A DNA stretch of 64,000 nt, taken from assembly GCA_973895155.1 (NCBI GenBank), contig OZ316893.1, positions 1,054,001 to 1,118,000 of the forward strand. Direction: 5' to 3'. This DNA comes from Marsupella aquatica (taxonomy: Eukaryota; Marchantiophyta). Below are positions 1 through 11,900 of this stretch, piece after piece (within the stretch, counting starts at the first letter, position 1; each line of letters opens with the position of its first letter). The notes beneath the pieces were generated by a model that ran no database searches, was not told the DNA's origin, and saw only the letters and a program-made list of their open reading frames with translations. Both the position numbers and the translations under genes were made by a program.

Positions 1-255
1 CATGGGAATGGTTGAGTTGGGAGCCAGAGAGTGGATACTAGCAGGTGAATGGTGCCCAAGTTTGATGTCATTGGGGTTAGCAAGTGAGGCCTCTGCAGTA
101 TCCGGGCTCTTGATGGGTAGTGACGGGGATGACCTTCCTTCCTTTGTATTTGCATGGTTGGGGTAGGGAGCCACATCTAACCAGGGAAGGGTTGAGTTGG
201 GAGCTAGAGAACGGATACTAGCAAGATGAATGATGCCTAGGTTTGATGCCATATA

Positions 256-772
256 TTAGGGTGCAATTGAGGCCGCTGCACCATTTGGGCTCAATCTAGA
301 TGATTTGACGTTTGGAGGGTGGCAGGGAGGACTTCTGTCCTTTGTATTCTCATTCTTTTGAATTTTGCATGACTGGGGGAGGGAACTAGCCACAGCAAAT
401 TCAGGTGAGAAAATAATTGACCATACTAAAACATCATGTTTGCTCGTCCGATAGTCATTGTCATTATGTTGGGATGTCCATAATTTATTTGTTTTGCCAT
501 GAAACTGAAAGTTGACCCATCCAACAGACAATAGAAGATCAACTCCAGAGCATGCACCTCTGTAGGGTGGCCCATGACCAGGAGGGAGAGAGGGTTGGAC
601 CAGAGCCCAAAGTGGACCAGCCAGGGCTGAGGCAATACCAATGCTCCCACCACTACACCCCACCCACACACACACTCACCCTCCACAACCCTTGCATGTG
701 GAGGGGGGATTGAACTTGAGACCTCTAGGTTCTAGGCTTATATCCTGGCCAACTGACCCCATCCGGCCAGTT
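256..772 (-). repeat. SINE-like repeat copy with tRNA-like head
   Basis: Read on the minus strand, 772 down to about 690 resembles a tRNA-derived SINE head: a box-A-like stretch (GGGGTCAGTTGGCCAGGA) followed about 30 bases later by a box-B-like GTTCAATCC. The body below it is a GTGTGTGTGGGTGGGGTGTAGTGG-type stretch, and related bodies occur on the plus strand near 51.57-51.7 kb and 62.86-63.1 kb. Three copies in one window make this a dispersed family. Pol III transcription and SINE identity are inferred from the box spacing only; no target-site duplication was found. Confidence 0.45.
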
Positions 773-1605
773 GGTTGGATATCCAAAATTTAAGATTTTG
801 GCGTTGACTAGCATCCCTCACTAATACCCATCATTTTTGTGTAGACAATGTGTAGTTACTAGAAATAGAAATATGTTGCAGACTTCAATATGTTCAACTT
901 CAAATTTGGCTTTGTTGTCTCAAAGTCCTGTTATACATGGTGGGCCCCACTAAGATGTCTCGTTGATATCTTTGACTACTATTTAAGGCTTGGAGTGGAT
1001 TGTTTTGGGGATGAGAAAATCGGGTATTGCAGACGAGACAGGAGACAATAACCAGGTTTGCTGTTACTAGTTTGATGTTAGCTGCTAACAAAAAACTGTG
1101 ACATGTAATAACAAGGAAACTTTTGGGTTCAAGGGAATAAAGTACTTTTCACCCGTTCAGCAGTAGAGCCCTTTATCCTTAGAAACACCATTTGTTATTG
1201 GTTGTGCACACCAAATTAAATATGCATGTTTAACTAATCAATGGCTTTGTCCCACCCAGAAAAATACTGCTTGCAAAAACTCAAATCAATGCAAATTTAT
1301 GTTCCTTATATATCCACTCCAAGAACACTAGTCAAGGATATCAAGGAGACATCTTAGGGGGACTTCAAAACAACAAACGCAAATGTGAAGTTGGACCATC
1401 GGACACCTACTTTGTCCCTTCGGTTGAGCAGCGTTAACATATTTCAGACCTTTTCTGGTAACTATGCATTGTCTACAAAACAATGATGGGAACGTAATAG
1501 CGCTTGACACCAATTATCTGAAATTATGGACATCCCAAAACAATGCCTACTACTGTCAGATGAGCAAACGTGATGCTTCAGTATGGTCAAGTGAACTTAT
1601 TTTCA
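404..1605. repeat. Diverged inverted (foldback) repeat
   Basis: The minus strand of 1000-890 and 490-404 matches the plus strand of about 1315-1395 and 1508-1605 in the same order. Both arms share blocks such as GATATCAA-GAGACATCTTAG and AATTATGGACATCCC. The arms differ by many substitutions and indels, and the spacer is about 300 bp. This could be a foldback transposon or two family members inserted head to head. No open frame of interest lies inside. Confidence 0.5.
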
Positions 1606-1790
1606 TGCGGATGAGATTCCACCTCAACTCGTCATTTAGAGTAAATCCAGCCCGAATTTTCCCATTAGATGCTTACGATCTGCCAGATGAAGCAACGGAG
1701 GGTAGTCGGCCATGATGCGATAGAAGGATTGGCGTTTGTCCTTCAAGTCCAGCCTACTTTCTCTTGGTCAAATTAGGTCTTGCGGTCAAC

Positions 1791-2099
1791 CTATTCATTA
1801 AAAGTGAATTATTATTCTATTTATGAACATTTGGGCAATATAAAGTGTACTTTTGGCTTTCAAAAAGTGTATATTTTGGCAAGAAACAAACTTCATGGCC
1901 ATTACACATACCACCATGTTCATCCTTTGTAAATGAATTAGGACAAGACCACTTCTAGTAAAGATACGTTTTGCACCCTGAAGATTACAATTGACCATTT
2001 GGGTGTAGAGTATTGCACTATAATGCACAATTTGGTGTTAAAAAGTGTACATTTAGAGATCAAAAAGTGAACAAAATCAAATACACTTTTAATGAATAG
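1791..2099. mobile_element. MITE-like element, 16-bp inverted ends
   Basis: The 16 bases at 1791-1806 (CTATTCATTAAAAGTG) are exactly the reverse complement of 2084-2099. The 309-bp unit is AT-rich and non-coding and contains internal AAAAGTGTAC repeats. If TA is read as the target duplication, the ends become TTCATTAAAAGTG flanked by TA, which would fit a Tc1/mariner-type MITE. Short inverted ends of this length can occur by chance in AT-rich DNA, so the call is moderate. Confidence 0.45.
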
Positions 2100-2109
2100 A
2101 GTGGCCACG

Positions 2110-4270
2110 CGGAACTCACACTTCTGTTGCAGATTTCTCCTTGGATTCTACTATGTTACGGATCTTCTGGACGTTGCTGCCACTTGCCCGTCTAGTACAA
2201 ACATACACGTTTGAGCCATAGTTGTTTCAACATCCCTGGACTAAGTCAAACTCATACTTCTGTTGCAGATTTCTTTCCAGATTCTACTCTATAATGGATT
2301 TCTTTCACCCGGGATTTACTAGATTGCCACTTGTTTTTTGGCATAATACACACTTTGCCACTGAATTTTTTCCTATTTATCACTATGCCACTCTTTTTGT
2401 TTGTGGGTTAAGAAAACTAACCCAGGTTAGCTCCTTCACATCCAATGGCTGTCATCACACACAATGTTTTGATCAGATGGCCTGAGTCTCCCTCAAAGTG
2501 ACTTTGACTATCTTGAGGACTAGGGCAAAGGCTCCGCACAGGTATAGGCTAGCATTAGACAGAGACCATGTGTAGGATGGGGGGACAGGACCACTCAACC
2601 CACTCCTTCACCTTCCTTGCTCCTTCCGAGTCTATTGAGGCAAACTCTTCCTTCTTGTTTTTAGGTTATTCTCCCCATGACCCGTTCCTTGAATGTAAAT
2701 AAATATGAAGAAAATTCTTGCACAATAAAATTTATATCCTATTTTGGTTAGTCTTTGCTCCATCCTTGTTTTTTGTCCATCCTCATTTCAGTTATGTCTT
2801 TTTAGGGTTAATGTCACTTTTGTCCATCCTCATTGACCTTATTGAACCTCAAGTTTTGTCTGTATTGGGAGTTAAGGTCCAGAGGATTCACTCAGACCTA
2901 GGCCCTTAAGAGTACTAGGCTTCAGTTGGCCCTTTTATAGTCAGATGTGAGGCAACTCTATCAATCCATTTGGTCCAGTTCTTCCCTTGCTAACAGCACA
3001 TTCGCTTGTTGCTGCATCGGCTTTCTTGTCTCTATTTAATTTTCCATTATGATCTCAATTGTCCTTGTAGAATCACGATGCTGCTTTCTTCTTTCTTCAA
3101 TTTCCCGAGAGAGCGCGCGTGTGCGTGTTCGCTCTGTGTTGAATGCATGGCTTCCTTTTATTCTTCAACCTCAATTGCCATCATTCCTTATCGGTTATGT
3201 ATATCGATATCTGCTTGAATTGCTCCGCATTCCAACTCCTGGTTTCAGATTCGACGCGCCATGGCCATTGCTCCAAGCTGGTGGCGTGCTGATAACGTGT
3301 TCGAATACAATCTCCAACTGAATGTCTCCTTCTCCCTCGGGCGATGTTTATGTATAGTATGAAGGGGTTACAACGTTCCTAACTAGGGTTAGTTAGTAAC
3401 CCTGGTGACTTAACTATGGTGATATAACATCTAGGTCATTCTTCTCTACTCATTCGCCTATTGTCGGGGTATACTCGTCTGGAATCCAGATTTTATGTTT
3501 TACAATGATCACTCATTGAACATCTTCTTTAGTAAATGATAATCATATCTCTCTTCCCTTCTCCAGTACAAACAACTTCCACATTCAATTCCTGGAATGG
3601 AGCACGACAGCCTTTGATAGCTTAGACCTCTCATTTGTTTTGGCTACCAACAATTCTTAATTCCCAGGAGATAGATTCTTGTCCTTATCGTCCTTCTTTG
3701 TTTTTGTCCCCGGCTTTGACTGTAATCTTCTGGTTATTTGACCAATTTCCAGTGCTGTGTGAAGTGGTAATTCAGATCGCTGCCATACACTCCAATGGAA
3801 AACTTCTTGCAATTCTTTCCTTTGACAAGGAGGTTTGTAAGTCTTCAGGATTTCTCTAACGTTGTCTTTCATGAAGGATTGCTCCTATGTGTGTTTTATC
3901 TTCAGATTCTTTAAGTATCTTTTTCTGTCTTGTTTAACAGTGTGAATCTTTAACAGTGTGTAACTCTAATTACCTCTATCTCTCAATTCAGAAAAATACA
4001 CTAATTAGATGCACCTCTATTCTAGGACTACCCATTCTAGCCATGAGCTGTGACCAGCACTCTCTTCAGTGACAAGATTTTTCAAGATTACACCCCTCTA
4101 AAAAGTTTTCTCCACATTTGGCTAAAAATTACTAGATTTTCTGTCTTCCATTAGCCTTTTTCCCAAAATAGCTACTGACCCTGTTAGCCAGAATCTAAAG
4201 GTCATCCTTGAGTCTAGGCGGGAGTCTTGGCAGAGGTGAGAGTCATAAACTGATCTAGGAAAATAGATAA
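2110..4270. other. Gene-free stretch with a diverged tandem duplication
   Basis: About 2110-2200 and 2245-2330 are diverged copies sharing ACTTCTGTTGCAGATTTCT and GGATTCTACT. The remainder is AT-rich with only short frames that lack recognisable motifs. Near 3286 there is a GCTGATAACGTGTTCGAA stretch of the kind often seen in plant copia LTRs, but no paired LTR or primer site was seen there. No gene is supported. Confidence 0.4.
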
Positions 4271-4277
4271 GAATATT

Positions 4278-5062
4278 CCCAGTTAGTATCTTTCTCTTTC
4301 GAACAAGGTGATGTTCCCCATATAGCATGCTCATCCTCGAACATGCTTTACTTTTTGTCTTATAGTGATATTAAGTGGACAAAATTAAAGAGTAAGACTA
4401 GAATACATATTAAATGTGAATGAAATCAAATAATATAAATAAAATACATACAATAAAAGCACATAGTGACCAATAGAAAGTACAATTTCATTACACAAAG
4501 TTGCTACCAGTTGTGCACAATGAAATCAAATAATATAAATAAAGCACATGTAATAAAAGCACATTGACCAATGGAAAGTATAATTCTATTACACAAAGAT
4601 CCTACCAGTTGTGGTGCACGTATTTCAGTGTGTCTTATTAATGACTCTTATTCAATAAAAACCATTAACTTAGGAAAGAAAGTCACAAGGGGAGCTTAAG
4701 ACAGGATGTGCTGATCTTTCTTAGAATCATTCCTCTCACTCATGAGTATACTTAAAAGCGGTAGAAAATGAAACCCTTAGTTTCTCTCTAGGACTTAACA
4801 ATGTTTACAAATTATACAAATTAAGGGGGCTGCCAAAATAAATTCAAAAAAACACTATAGAATATCAAAAATTTAAAGGGGTCCAAAAATGAATTTAAAG
4901 TCTATGTGATACAAAGGATGCCCCTTGTTAAGGTACATTCAAATAAAAATTCATGATACACAAATATGAATAAGACAAAACATGAGAGTTGGATTCACCA
5001 TATAGCAACTTCAACTTCCCAGTTAGTATCTTTCTCTTTAGAACAAGGTGATGTTCCCCATA
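4278..5062. repeat. 45-bp direct repeats at 4278 and 5018, with a 100-bp tandem duplication between
   Basis: A 45-base stretch at 4278-4322 recurs at 5018-5062 with one mismatch. Between them, 4419-4518 and 4519-4617 are two head-to-tail copies of a 100-bp AT-rich unit (starting AATGAAATCAAATAATATAA) with moderate divergence. The outer direct repeats could be remnants of an insertion with duplicated ends, but at about 740 bp spacing no known element structure is evident. No coding sequence is seen. Confidence 0.55.
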
Positions 5063-5246
5063 CTGGCAAAGAAGAAAATTACAATAGTTGTAACCCCCTC
5101 CAGGGCATGGGTTACCCTACACGTGCATGCAGCTGGCCCTAAAAAATTGGCCTAATAACTTCCTCAATTTCTTGGAAAAATCTTAAGAGGGGGACCACAT
5201 CATGTCTTGTCTTCATTTTTCAAAGGTAGGGACCACAAGGACTGGA

Positions 5247-5358
5247 GCTGGACCGTTTGCAGAGCTTGGCCTCGGTTTTCCAATTAATTAAGAAGCTGTC
5301 AAGCTGGACCGTTTGCAGACCTTGGCCTCGGTTTTCCAATTAATTGAGAAGCTGTCAG
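5247..5358. repeat. Tandem duplication, 56-bp unit
   Basis: Two adjacent copies (5247-5302 and 5303-5358) of a unit beginning GCTGGACCGTTTGCAGA and ending AGAAGCTGTCA, differing at only a few positions. The duplication sits just upstream of a TATA-like motif, so it could duplicate promoter-proximal sequence. That role is conjecture. Confidence 0.75.
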
Positions 5359-5390
5359 ATGCTTAGGAGGAGTTTAAGGTACAACTGCGC

Positions 5391-5399
5391 ATATATAAG
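5391..5399 (+). promoter_or_regulatory. TATA-like motif
   Basis: ATATATAAG at 5391-5399 is followed by a pyrimidine-rich stretch (5414-5450), the usual look of a plant Pol II core promoter. No downstream frame within 1 kb is convincing, so the transcript, if any, would be non-coding or part of a repeat. Confidence 0.3.
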
Positions 5400-6002
5400 G
5401 GGGAAGTCCAAGACTTCTCCCTTTTTCCACTTTCCACTCACTTCTTTACTCTAAGGTGCCAGTTTGATTTTGGAAAAATGTACTATTAATTGTGAAATTT
5501 GGATCCTATGGGTAACCCATAACTCTTGAAGAGGCAGCTATGGAATATGCTACCTGAGCATCACTTTAGGGCTGCAAATTGAAGAGTGACATACATGCAA
5601 GAAAGCATTTAAATGCAAGTTCCATGGCCCAAGAACAAAAAAGGATCAAAAAATGCCAAACCTGGAGAGTGGATCCCAAAGGCTTCTGACCTCATGAAAA
5701 GGGGGAAGGGCACTCGAAAATGGGGGGAGCACTCAAAAATGTTTTTTAAAAAAATGTGAAAGGAAAACTATAGAACTTAAAGCCCTCATGGACACACACA
5801 TTTGGAAGAAAGCCTGCATGGACACACACAACCCAGATAGACACAACCCGAACTTCATTTTTTCCTCATCCAACACGCTTTTGATTATAATCCCAAAGTG
5901 ACTTGTAAGGAGGTATGTGACCGAGACCAGTTGGTATTTGGTTGATTCCTCCGGTAGTCCGTCCACTTTTTCCTCCCTGCAAGGATGCGGTGAGAATCTA
6001 AC

Positions 6003-6420
6003 TCAACGATAAGGTCTAAAGCAAGGTTTTTTTCCGTTAATGAAAGATGATAATCAGTTTTGTTAGGTGTAATAAGAGATTCTTCTTAGAGTGTCACATG
6101 GTTGTGTCCAACCTGTTGGTCCCAGCAAACGCAACTATAAGATCTAAAGCAAGGTTTCTTTCCCTTAATGAAAGATGATAATCCGTTAGCAAACGCAACG
6201 ATAAGGTCTAAAGCAAGGTTTCCTTCCCTTAATGAAAGATGATCATCCGTTTTGTTAGGTGTAATAAGAGATTCTTCTTACAGTGTCACATGGTTGTGTC
6301 CAACCTGTTGGTCCCAACAAACGTGTGTGTCCATGAGGACTTTATAAGTTCGAAAAATATAAGGCAGTGTGTGTCCATGTGTCCAAGAGGACTTTATAAG
6401 TTCGAAAAATATAAGACAGC
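6003..6420. repeat. Nested tandem repeats of two units
   Basis: A unit containing AACGATAAGGTCTAAAGCAAGG and AATGAAAGATGAT appears three times (about 6005, 6130, 6190). A longer companion segment with GTTAGGTGTAATAAGAGATTC and CACATGGTTGTGTCCAACC occurs twice (6060 and 6250), so the middle copy is internally shortened. It is followed by two copies of a 42-bp unit containing GACTTTATAAGTTCG (about 6338 and 6391). The arrangement suggests unequal exchange. No protein is recognised. Confidence 0.65.
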
Positions 6421-6489
6421 CAAAAAAGGGAAATGCCAATGAGGGCCCTACCAGCAAACTTGGGGAAAAGGTTTCGAAGCACGACACCT

Positions 6490-7706
6490 CAGTGCGTAGT
6501 CAGATGCTGGAGAAGCGATCGTCTGACTCGGTCCCTTTTTTTCCTTCCTCCCATTCGCTTTTGCATTCGCCTCTCTGGTACGATCGTCGTCCGCCCAGGT
6601 CGCATTTGCCCTTTCTCACTCTTTCGGTGGCCTCGCCAATTGCTCGGCTTTCGCATAGCAGCGAGAAATTTCATCGAAGCGCCTCGCGTTTGTCCTGTCT
6701 AGGAATTTCGTTGGCTACCTCCGGCGATGAGTGTTCATGTGGCAGACAGCTTACCCCACCTTGCCACCGCTTGCTCACTTTGCATTGGGCGCTGTGGAGG
6801 AGATGACAGATGCAGAGCGAGGAATCGACTTCGACTTTGCTTCGTCGTGGAGAGTTTCTCCCGTGATCTGTTACGGATTCTACCGGTGGATGTTTGTGAC
6901 GGAAAGGTAACTTGCTGTCCGGGTTGATGTCTGTGGCAGTTTGGCATTTTGAGATGATCGTCAGTTCCGCGCCGTGGTGTTTTGGAGGGCAAGTTCTTCG
7001 GCAGGGAACGAGGGTGTTGTAGGCGTGGGAGAATTACAGTTCATTCTCACCTGAGAGTCGTTGCAATTCCATCGAGTAGGGAGCGAACAAGAGGTCATTT
7101 GGCTTGGGAATTTCGGTGCTGACGAGATTTTGGTGACGGGTGGTGTGACCTCACAGACAATTTTGGTGAGAGGTGATGGTCAGACCTAAGAGAGGACTTC
7201 AACTGGCGAGCGACAGAGTTGCAAGGATATTGGAGGTACGAGGGCAAGAAGAGACTCAGAGCACGTCTGTATAGGTTCGCAAACTCTTCAGCCTCCCTGC
7301 TGTCTTGGAACGCTTCTTTGTTACTTGTCCTACGTATCCTTCCGTTTTTTTCTTCTCTCTGCTTGTCTCTCTGCCTGCATACCTACCTTCGCTAGCAGTG
7401 GTGGAGATATGTCTCTGTGCATTGGGCCACCCCGTGCTTTTGCTTCCATTCGATTCCATTCTACCCTACCTTCTTCGCCATTCAATCTTCTTCTTTATTT
7501 TGCCTCGCACACGAGTTTTGTGCGCGAAGTCTCGGGCATTGATTCAGTCACTCGGTCCCCATTTTGCCGTCCAGATCTTTGAGATTTATACATTGGTGCG
7601 ATCCGTGCTACTTCTGCAAGAGGAAGAAGGCTGACTCTATGTTACTAGATCTCACAGCAAGAAGGGCGTTCGGTCTGCTTCGTTGTCACATAGTCGCCTG
7701 ACTGCT
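6490..7706 (+). other. Probable promoter and long leader of the F-box gene
   Basis: About 1.2 kb between repeats and the F-box start codon. It is GC-richer than the repeats to the left and has pyrimidine-rich runs near 6530-6620 and 7330-7500. A GT donor-like site (GGAAAGGTAACTTG near 6901) hints at a leader intron, but its acceptor cannot be fixed by eye. Overlapping short frames in several phases show no conserved motif and look like non-coding leader. Confidence 0.35.
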
Positions 7707-8960
7707 ATGGCTTCGGTTTTGGGCGATGACGTCGCTGCGCTTTGCTCTTCGATTTGGAGCGAACTTCCGGACGAAATTGTGGAACTGGTCTTGAGGCGAC
7801 TCCCATTCTCGAGCCTCATCAAGTTCCGGGTGATCTGCAAGCAATGGAACTCCGTGATCACGTCATCCGAGTTCTCTCGCACATGCCAGAAGCAAATATC
7901 ACCGAAATGCGTCCCAATTCTGGTGGCGAATGATGTCATGGAGAGCAACAGATGGTCAATTAATCCATACCACTCAGAACGCGATACGTGGCTCTCATAT
8001 TCGCTCTCCTTTCTTCAGAATGCCTGTGGGAACGGGCCTTTGTACCTGACGGCCTCCTCGGGGGGACTGATGTGCTTCGAAACACTGGATCGTCGGAATA
8101 TCATCGTTTGTAATCCCATCACGAGGAGATGGAGACTTCTCCAGCTCCCCGACACCAACGGCCAATTAATCCGCACGACATCTTCTTGCCAAGACACCGA
8201 TTATAGGCACACCCTCACGGGGCTCTTAGTCGACCTGGAAACGGGGAACTACAAGCTCGTTATCGCATCATTGGCTAACGGCGCGGAGCAAAGGACGTTA
8301 GTGTACGATTCCGCCGAGCAGATATGGACCAGGGGTGCGCTGGTACCGGAGGGGAAGCGCTTCGTGAACCCCGGAGCTCTCACCTGCAACGGGAATCTAT
8401 ACTGCCTTGTGAAAAACCCCCGGGGCCTCGAGGAGCGCACATGCATATGGAGGGTGCTGAAATATGAGGTGGAACATGACTCGTGGTGTGAGGCTCCGGT
8501 GGTGACGGGCTGGCCCAGTACAAGCTCCACTGAATTGGAGCTTGTGGAGCACCAAGGGCAGGTGTTGCTCGTGGCTAGAGTACTCAACAGGCGATGGCTG
8601 CCGAACAACACGTTCTACAGGGTGTGGTACAACACCTTCTTTAAACTTTGCGAGTCTTCAGGGGGCCACAAGCTGGCTTTAGAGCAGGATCGGAAAGTGT
8701 TTCAGGCTTTAGACAGGTACACGGGGAGCACTGAATTTAAGACGGTGGTAACGAAGTACCCAGGCTCCTTTGCGGGTCATGGAGACCTCATCTATACGAC
8801 TGGAATTCCCTTTACCAACAACAACGAGGTGCAGGTGCTGAAAGTGAACTCCAGGACTCAAAACTGCTTGTTTTTGCCCGGCTGGCGAAGGGCGGATTCG
8901 AAAAGTAAAATCCAGATGGAAATCAGGCTGTTGGAGCCCTCGCTGACTGCCGCAGTGTAG
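7707..8960 (+). CDS. F-box protein, kelch-like C-terminal half
   Basis: Intronless gene of 417 residues. The N-terminal F-box is at about residues 17-58 (WSELPDEIVELVLRRLPF, then a conserved Cys-Lys-x-Trp-Asn core). This is the part that binds SKP1 in an SCF ubiquitin ligase. A plant F-box/kelch region follows, with the typical SSGGLMCFE and IVCNPITRRWRLL motifs at about 120-150, then degenerate beta-propeller repeats that would pick the substrate. The first in-frame ATG (7707) is used; the frame is open upstream to 7683 without another ATG. The layout resembles At5g15710/LCR-type proteins, but no orthology is claimed and the substrate is unknown. It probably acts in nucleus or cytosol. GC content and codon use look like the other host genes here. 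Confidence 0.88.
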   Translation: MASVLGDDVAALCSSIWSELPDEIVELVLRRLPFSSLIKFRVICKQWNSVITSSEFSRTCQKQISPKCVPILVANDVMESNRWSINPYHSERDTWLSYSLSFLQNACGNGPLYLTASSGGLMCFETLDRRNIIVCNPITRRWRLLQLPDTNGQLIRTTSSCQDTDYRHTLTGLLVDLETGNYKLVIASLANGAEQRTLVYDSAEQIWTRGALVPEGKRFVNPGALTCNGNLYCLVKNPRGLEERTCIWRVLKYEVEHDSWCEAPVVTGWPSTSSTELELVEHQGQVLLVARVLNRRWLPNNTFYRVWYNTFFKLCESSGGHKLALEQDRKVFQALDRYTGSTEFKTVVTKYPGSFAGHGDLIYTTGIPFTNNNEVQVLKVNSRTQNCLFLPGWRRADSKSKIQMEIRLLEPSLTAAV

Positions 8961-11900
8961 TGTAATTTGCTCTCAGTCATAGTCCTTGGTGGCATGGATA
9001 GTGTTGGTGCAGTCTAGTGATTGCCACCAATCAATCAACCAATTGGGGCTCTGCATCAGTTGGGACGCAAATGGTGCTGTACTGATTTAGAGCAATTTCG
9101 TTGGTGTTGATGCCGTGTATGGGTCATTGGAGATGGAAAAGTGAAATGGACAAGACGGAATAGCACTTGAGCTTTGGGGCATTCGCAGAAAGATCACAGA
9201 GCAGACTTCTGCGTAGTTAACGCAAGCTGACATGTTGGATCCAGCCTTGGACTACTGTCTGCACTTTGCATGGAGGAGAGTTTGAAGATACAAGTCTCCA
9301 AGGGACTCGGATGAAGAAAAATCCCGGGACTATCACGGTGATTTTTATACACTTCCCCCAGTCAGATCAGCATTGTGCGATTTCGTTCCGACCTGCCAAG
9401 ATGTCCCTAAGAGGGGCTCTCCTACTTTGGGGAAATTTTGATTTGTCAAGCATGTACCGTTCCGACCACTGGCCACGAAGTTCATAGTTTATGAACTTCC
9501 GGAGCGAATTGCTTTCCCATTGCTGTCATACGCGGCATTCAGTTTGTTGTCACGACCTACAGATCATGCTTGAGAGGCGTTTCATACATTGGTCTTATAC
9601 ACAAACGAGCATTGCTGTCACACGTGCAATATCCTTTCTTGTATGGCACTAAGTGACACTGTATATAGGGCAGTTCTGAAGATTGGAAAGCTTATTGACC
9701 ATTGAGCGCTCTGGCCTTCGTGTGCGTCGATACCTGCAGTAGAGGCTCAGGATGGTCACATAGAGGTGGTCTTTTCCAACTTAAAGTTTAGAAATAGGTG
9801 GCCTTGGAACTGTACATATTCTTGCTGCCATTCCTCCAGTCTAGCTTTCAATTTTGAGATCCTCGTGAGCCAAATCATCGAATAGGGCCGCAATTTGGAT
9901 TTCTGCCGACAGACAGAAAACAGCCATGAAATTCATACTAGATTAGGCTGTGAGTGTAACCGTCAGGTGCAAATCAACTCGATGTGTGAGTTGATTTCTT
10001 TCAAAAATGCAATGAAGTGAACGGCGTTACGATGGATTATTCTTTTCAAAAGCTCGTCCCGGTTACATAGGTAGACCTATTCCTGTCGGTGCAGTATCAA
10101 CCGGGTGATGAATCGATTTCTTCAACTGGCAAAGGATTACCAAATTATGCTGTTCAGGTAAGTTTTTTTCGAAAACTCCAGATCAACTGGAGGCATGGGT
10201 TGAAACGATTCCGAGTCCCGTTGCTCTTTTCCATTTTATGTTTGAGCATTCATGTTCCCAGCCAACCGTGGTGGAGAACCGATTTTCAACAGTGATACCA
10301 TATTTTGTCCAAGTTCGGCAAAGCCATGATAGGAGTCGCCTTTGTTGGAAAGTCTTGCCATTCGTGTCAGCATGAAGCCTGCCTCAGAACAACAGGCTTG
10401 AAGGCAAATCCTTTGGGGCCAATACTATGAATTTGAGAAATTCAAAATTCATCGAGCCTCAATGGGGGCAAACGAACTGTCTAATGGTGACTCACCACTG
10501 ACCCCTTGTCTCCCCATTGTGATTTCATCTTCCCCTTCGTGACTACAGCTCTCCTGCAGGCCTGAGTAAAGCCCGGGAGATGGGGGAGTGCAGTTGTAAG
10601 CGGGAGAGTCCTACGGTAGTCAAAAAGGGGGGAGGTGGGCATAGTCATGATGGGGGTGGTTAAGCTCACCATAGTGGGTTAGGCCATGGACCAATGGTGG
10701 ATTCCCAGGAGCAGTTCATGTAACCCCCACACAATTGGGGGTAGATTGATAATTAAAATAGTTTGGGTGACAAATTAGTAACTAAGGTCAGTTCAGGATC
10801 TGTCTAGGATAGATGTCACATTGGGTCACCTTCTCATAAGTTTAGGGAGGTCGGCCCATGAGAGCATCCCTTGTTTTCTCCCGTTTGTTGGGTTCCTGCC
10901 TTTGGTCTCCGGTCTCCTTGTTTGGAGCTTTTTGGCAGTGTTATATATTATGAAGACAGCTTGGATATTGGTGGCCAGGTCCTTCCATTGTCTCCCTCTC
11001 TTGGAAAGAAACGGTGTTTTAAACCAAGACCAAACCCTGAGCAAGCCAGGGATATATTTTTTATAATGGTAGTACTTCTTCGGGTTAGAAAGAGGATCCT
11101 GGTAGATAATGCACTCCATGATGGAATGCAAGGAAATCATGCCTGGAGGCATCAACGTATTTACAGCACTGCATGGAATGAATGAAATTTTTCAGCATTC
11201 TACAATGTGCATATTCAGCACTCTACAATTTGTACACTATTCAGCATTGCCAGCGAAACCAAGAATGCTGACGAACGACACTAGATCCGATGAAAAGCAG
11301 TAACCAGAATCTGCGATGGGGTTATGGCTGCTGGATTTTCAATTTTTTCCCGCAACTTTTTGAAACATCGGGAGAGGAGCGTCAAATTCTTTAAGAGAAT
11401 CTATGCTGAATGGTACAGACTTTTAGGCGGAAATTGGGTAGTGCTTTATGCCTAATGCATGTCCGTGTTTTTAGGATGCGTCAGTGAACTTCCAGTCATT
11501 CTTGAAACTTCGTCATGAGTAAAACTCTCTTCAAAAACGCTGGACTGCTTGTCATATAAAAACGCCCTTTGCAAAAGTACGTGGCCCACAGACCAAATTA
11601 AGGTGACTTGTCTTCTTGCATGGATTCCTGGGCAGTCAGAAAAAGCTCCTTAAGTTACTTATTTGTTCAAGACCTTAGAATTAAAGGTGACTTGGTGAAT
11701 CTTGCATTGCGTCTGGTCTCAATGAAAATTCCTCACAGAGCCGCTCATTTAACAGCCTGAGGGCACGTCAACCCAAAACCGATTTGTTGTCTATTCGCTG
11801 TAAACAAGCTGGAAACCTGTCCAAAATGAGTACACTTCATACCTTGACGTATGAACCTCACCCCATTTGCAGGTTCTGACACCTGTGACGGCAATCGGAT

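Noticed and set aside
3280-3470. Second copia LTR near GCTGATAACGTGTTCGAA
   Set aside because: The phrase is reminiscent of plant LTRs, but no primer site, matching LTR or pol remnant was found nearby.
7683-7706. F-box start at 7683
   Set aside because: The codon there is TTG; the first in-frame ATG is 7707 and leaves the F-box intact.
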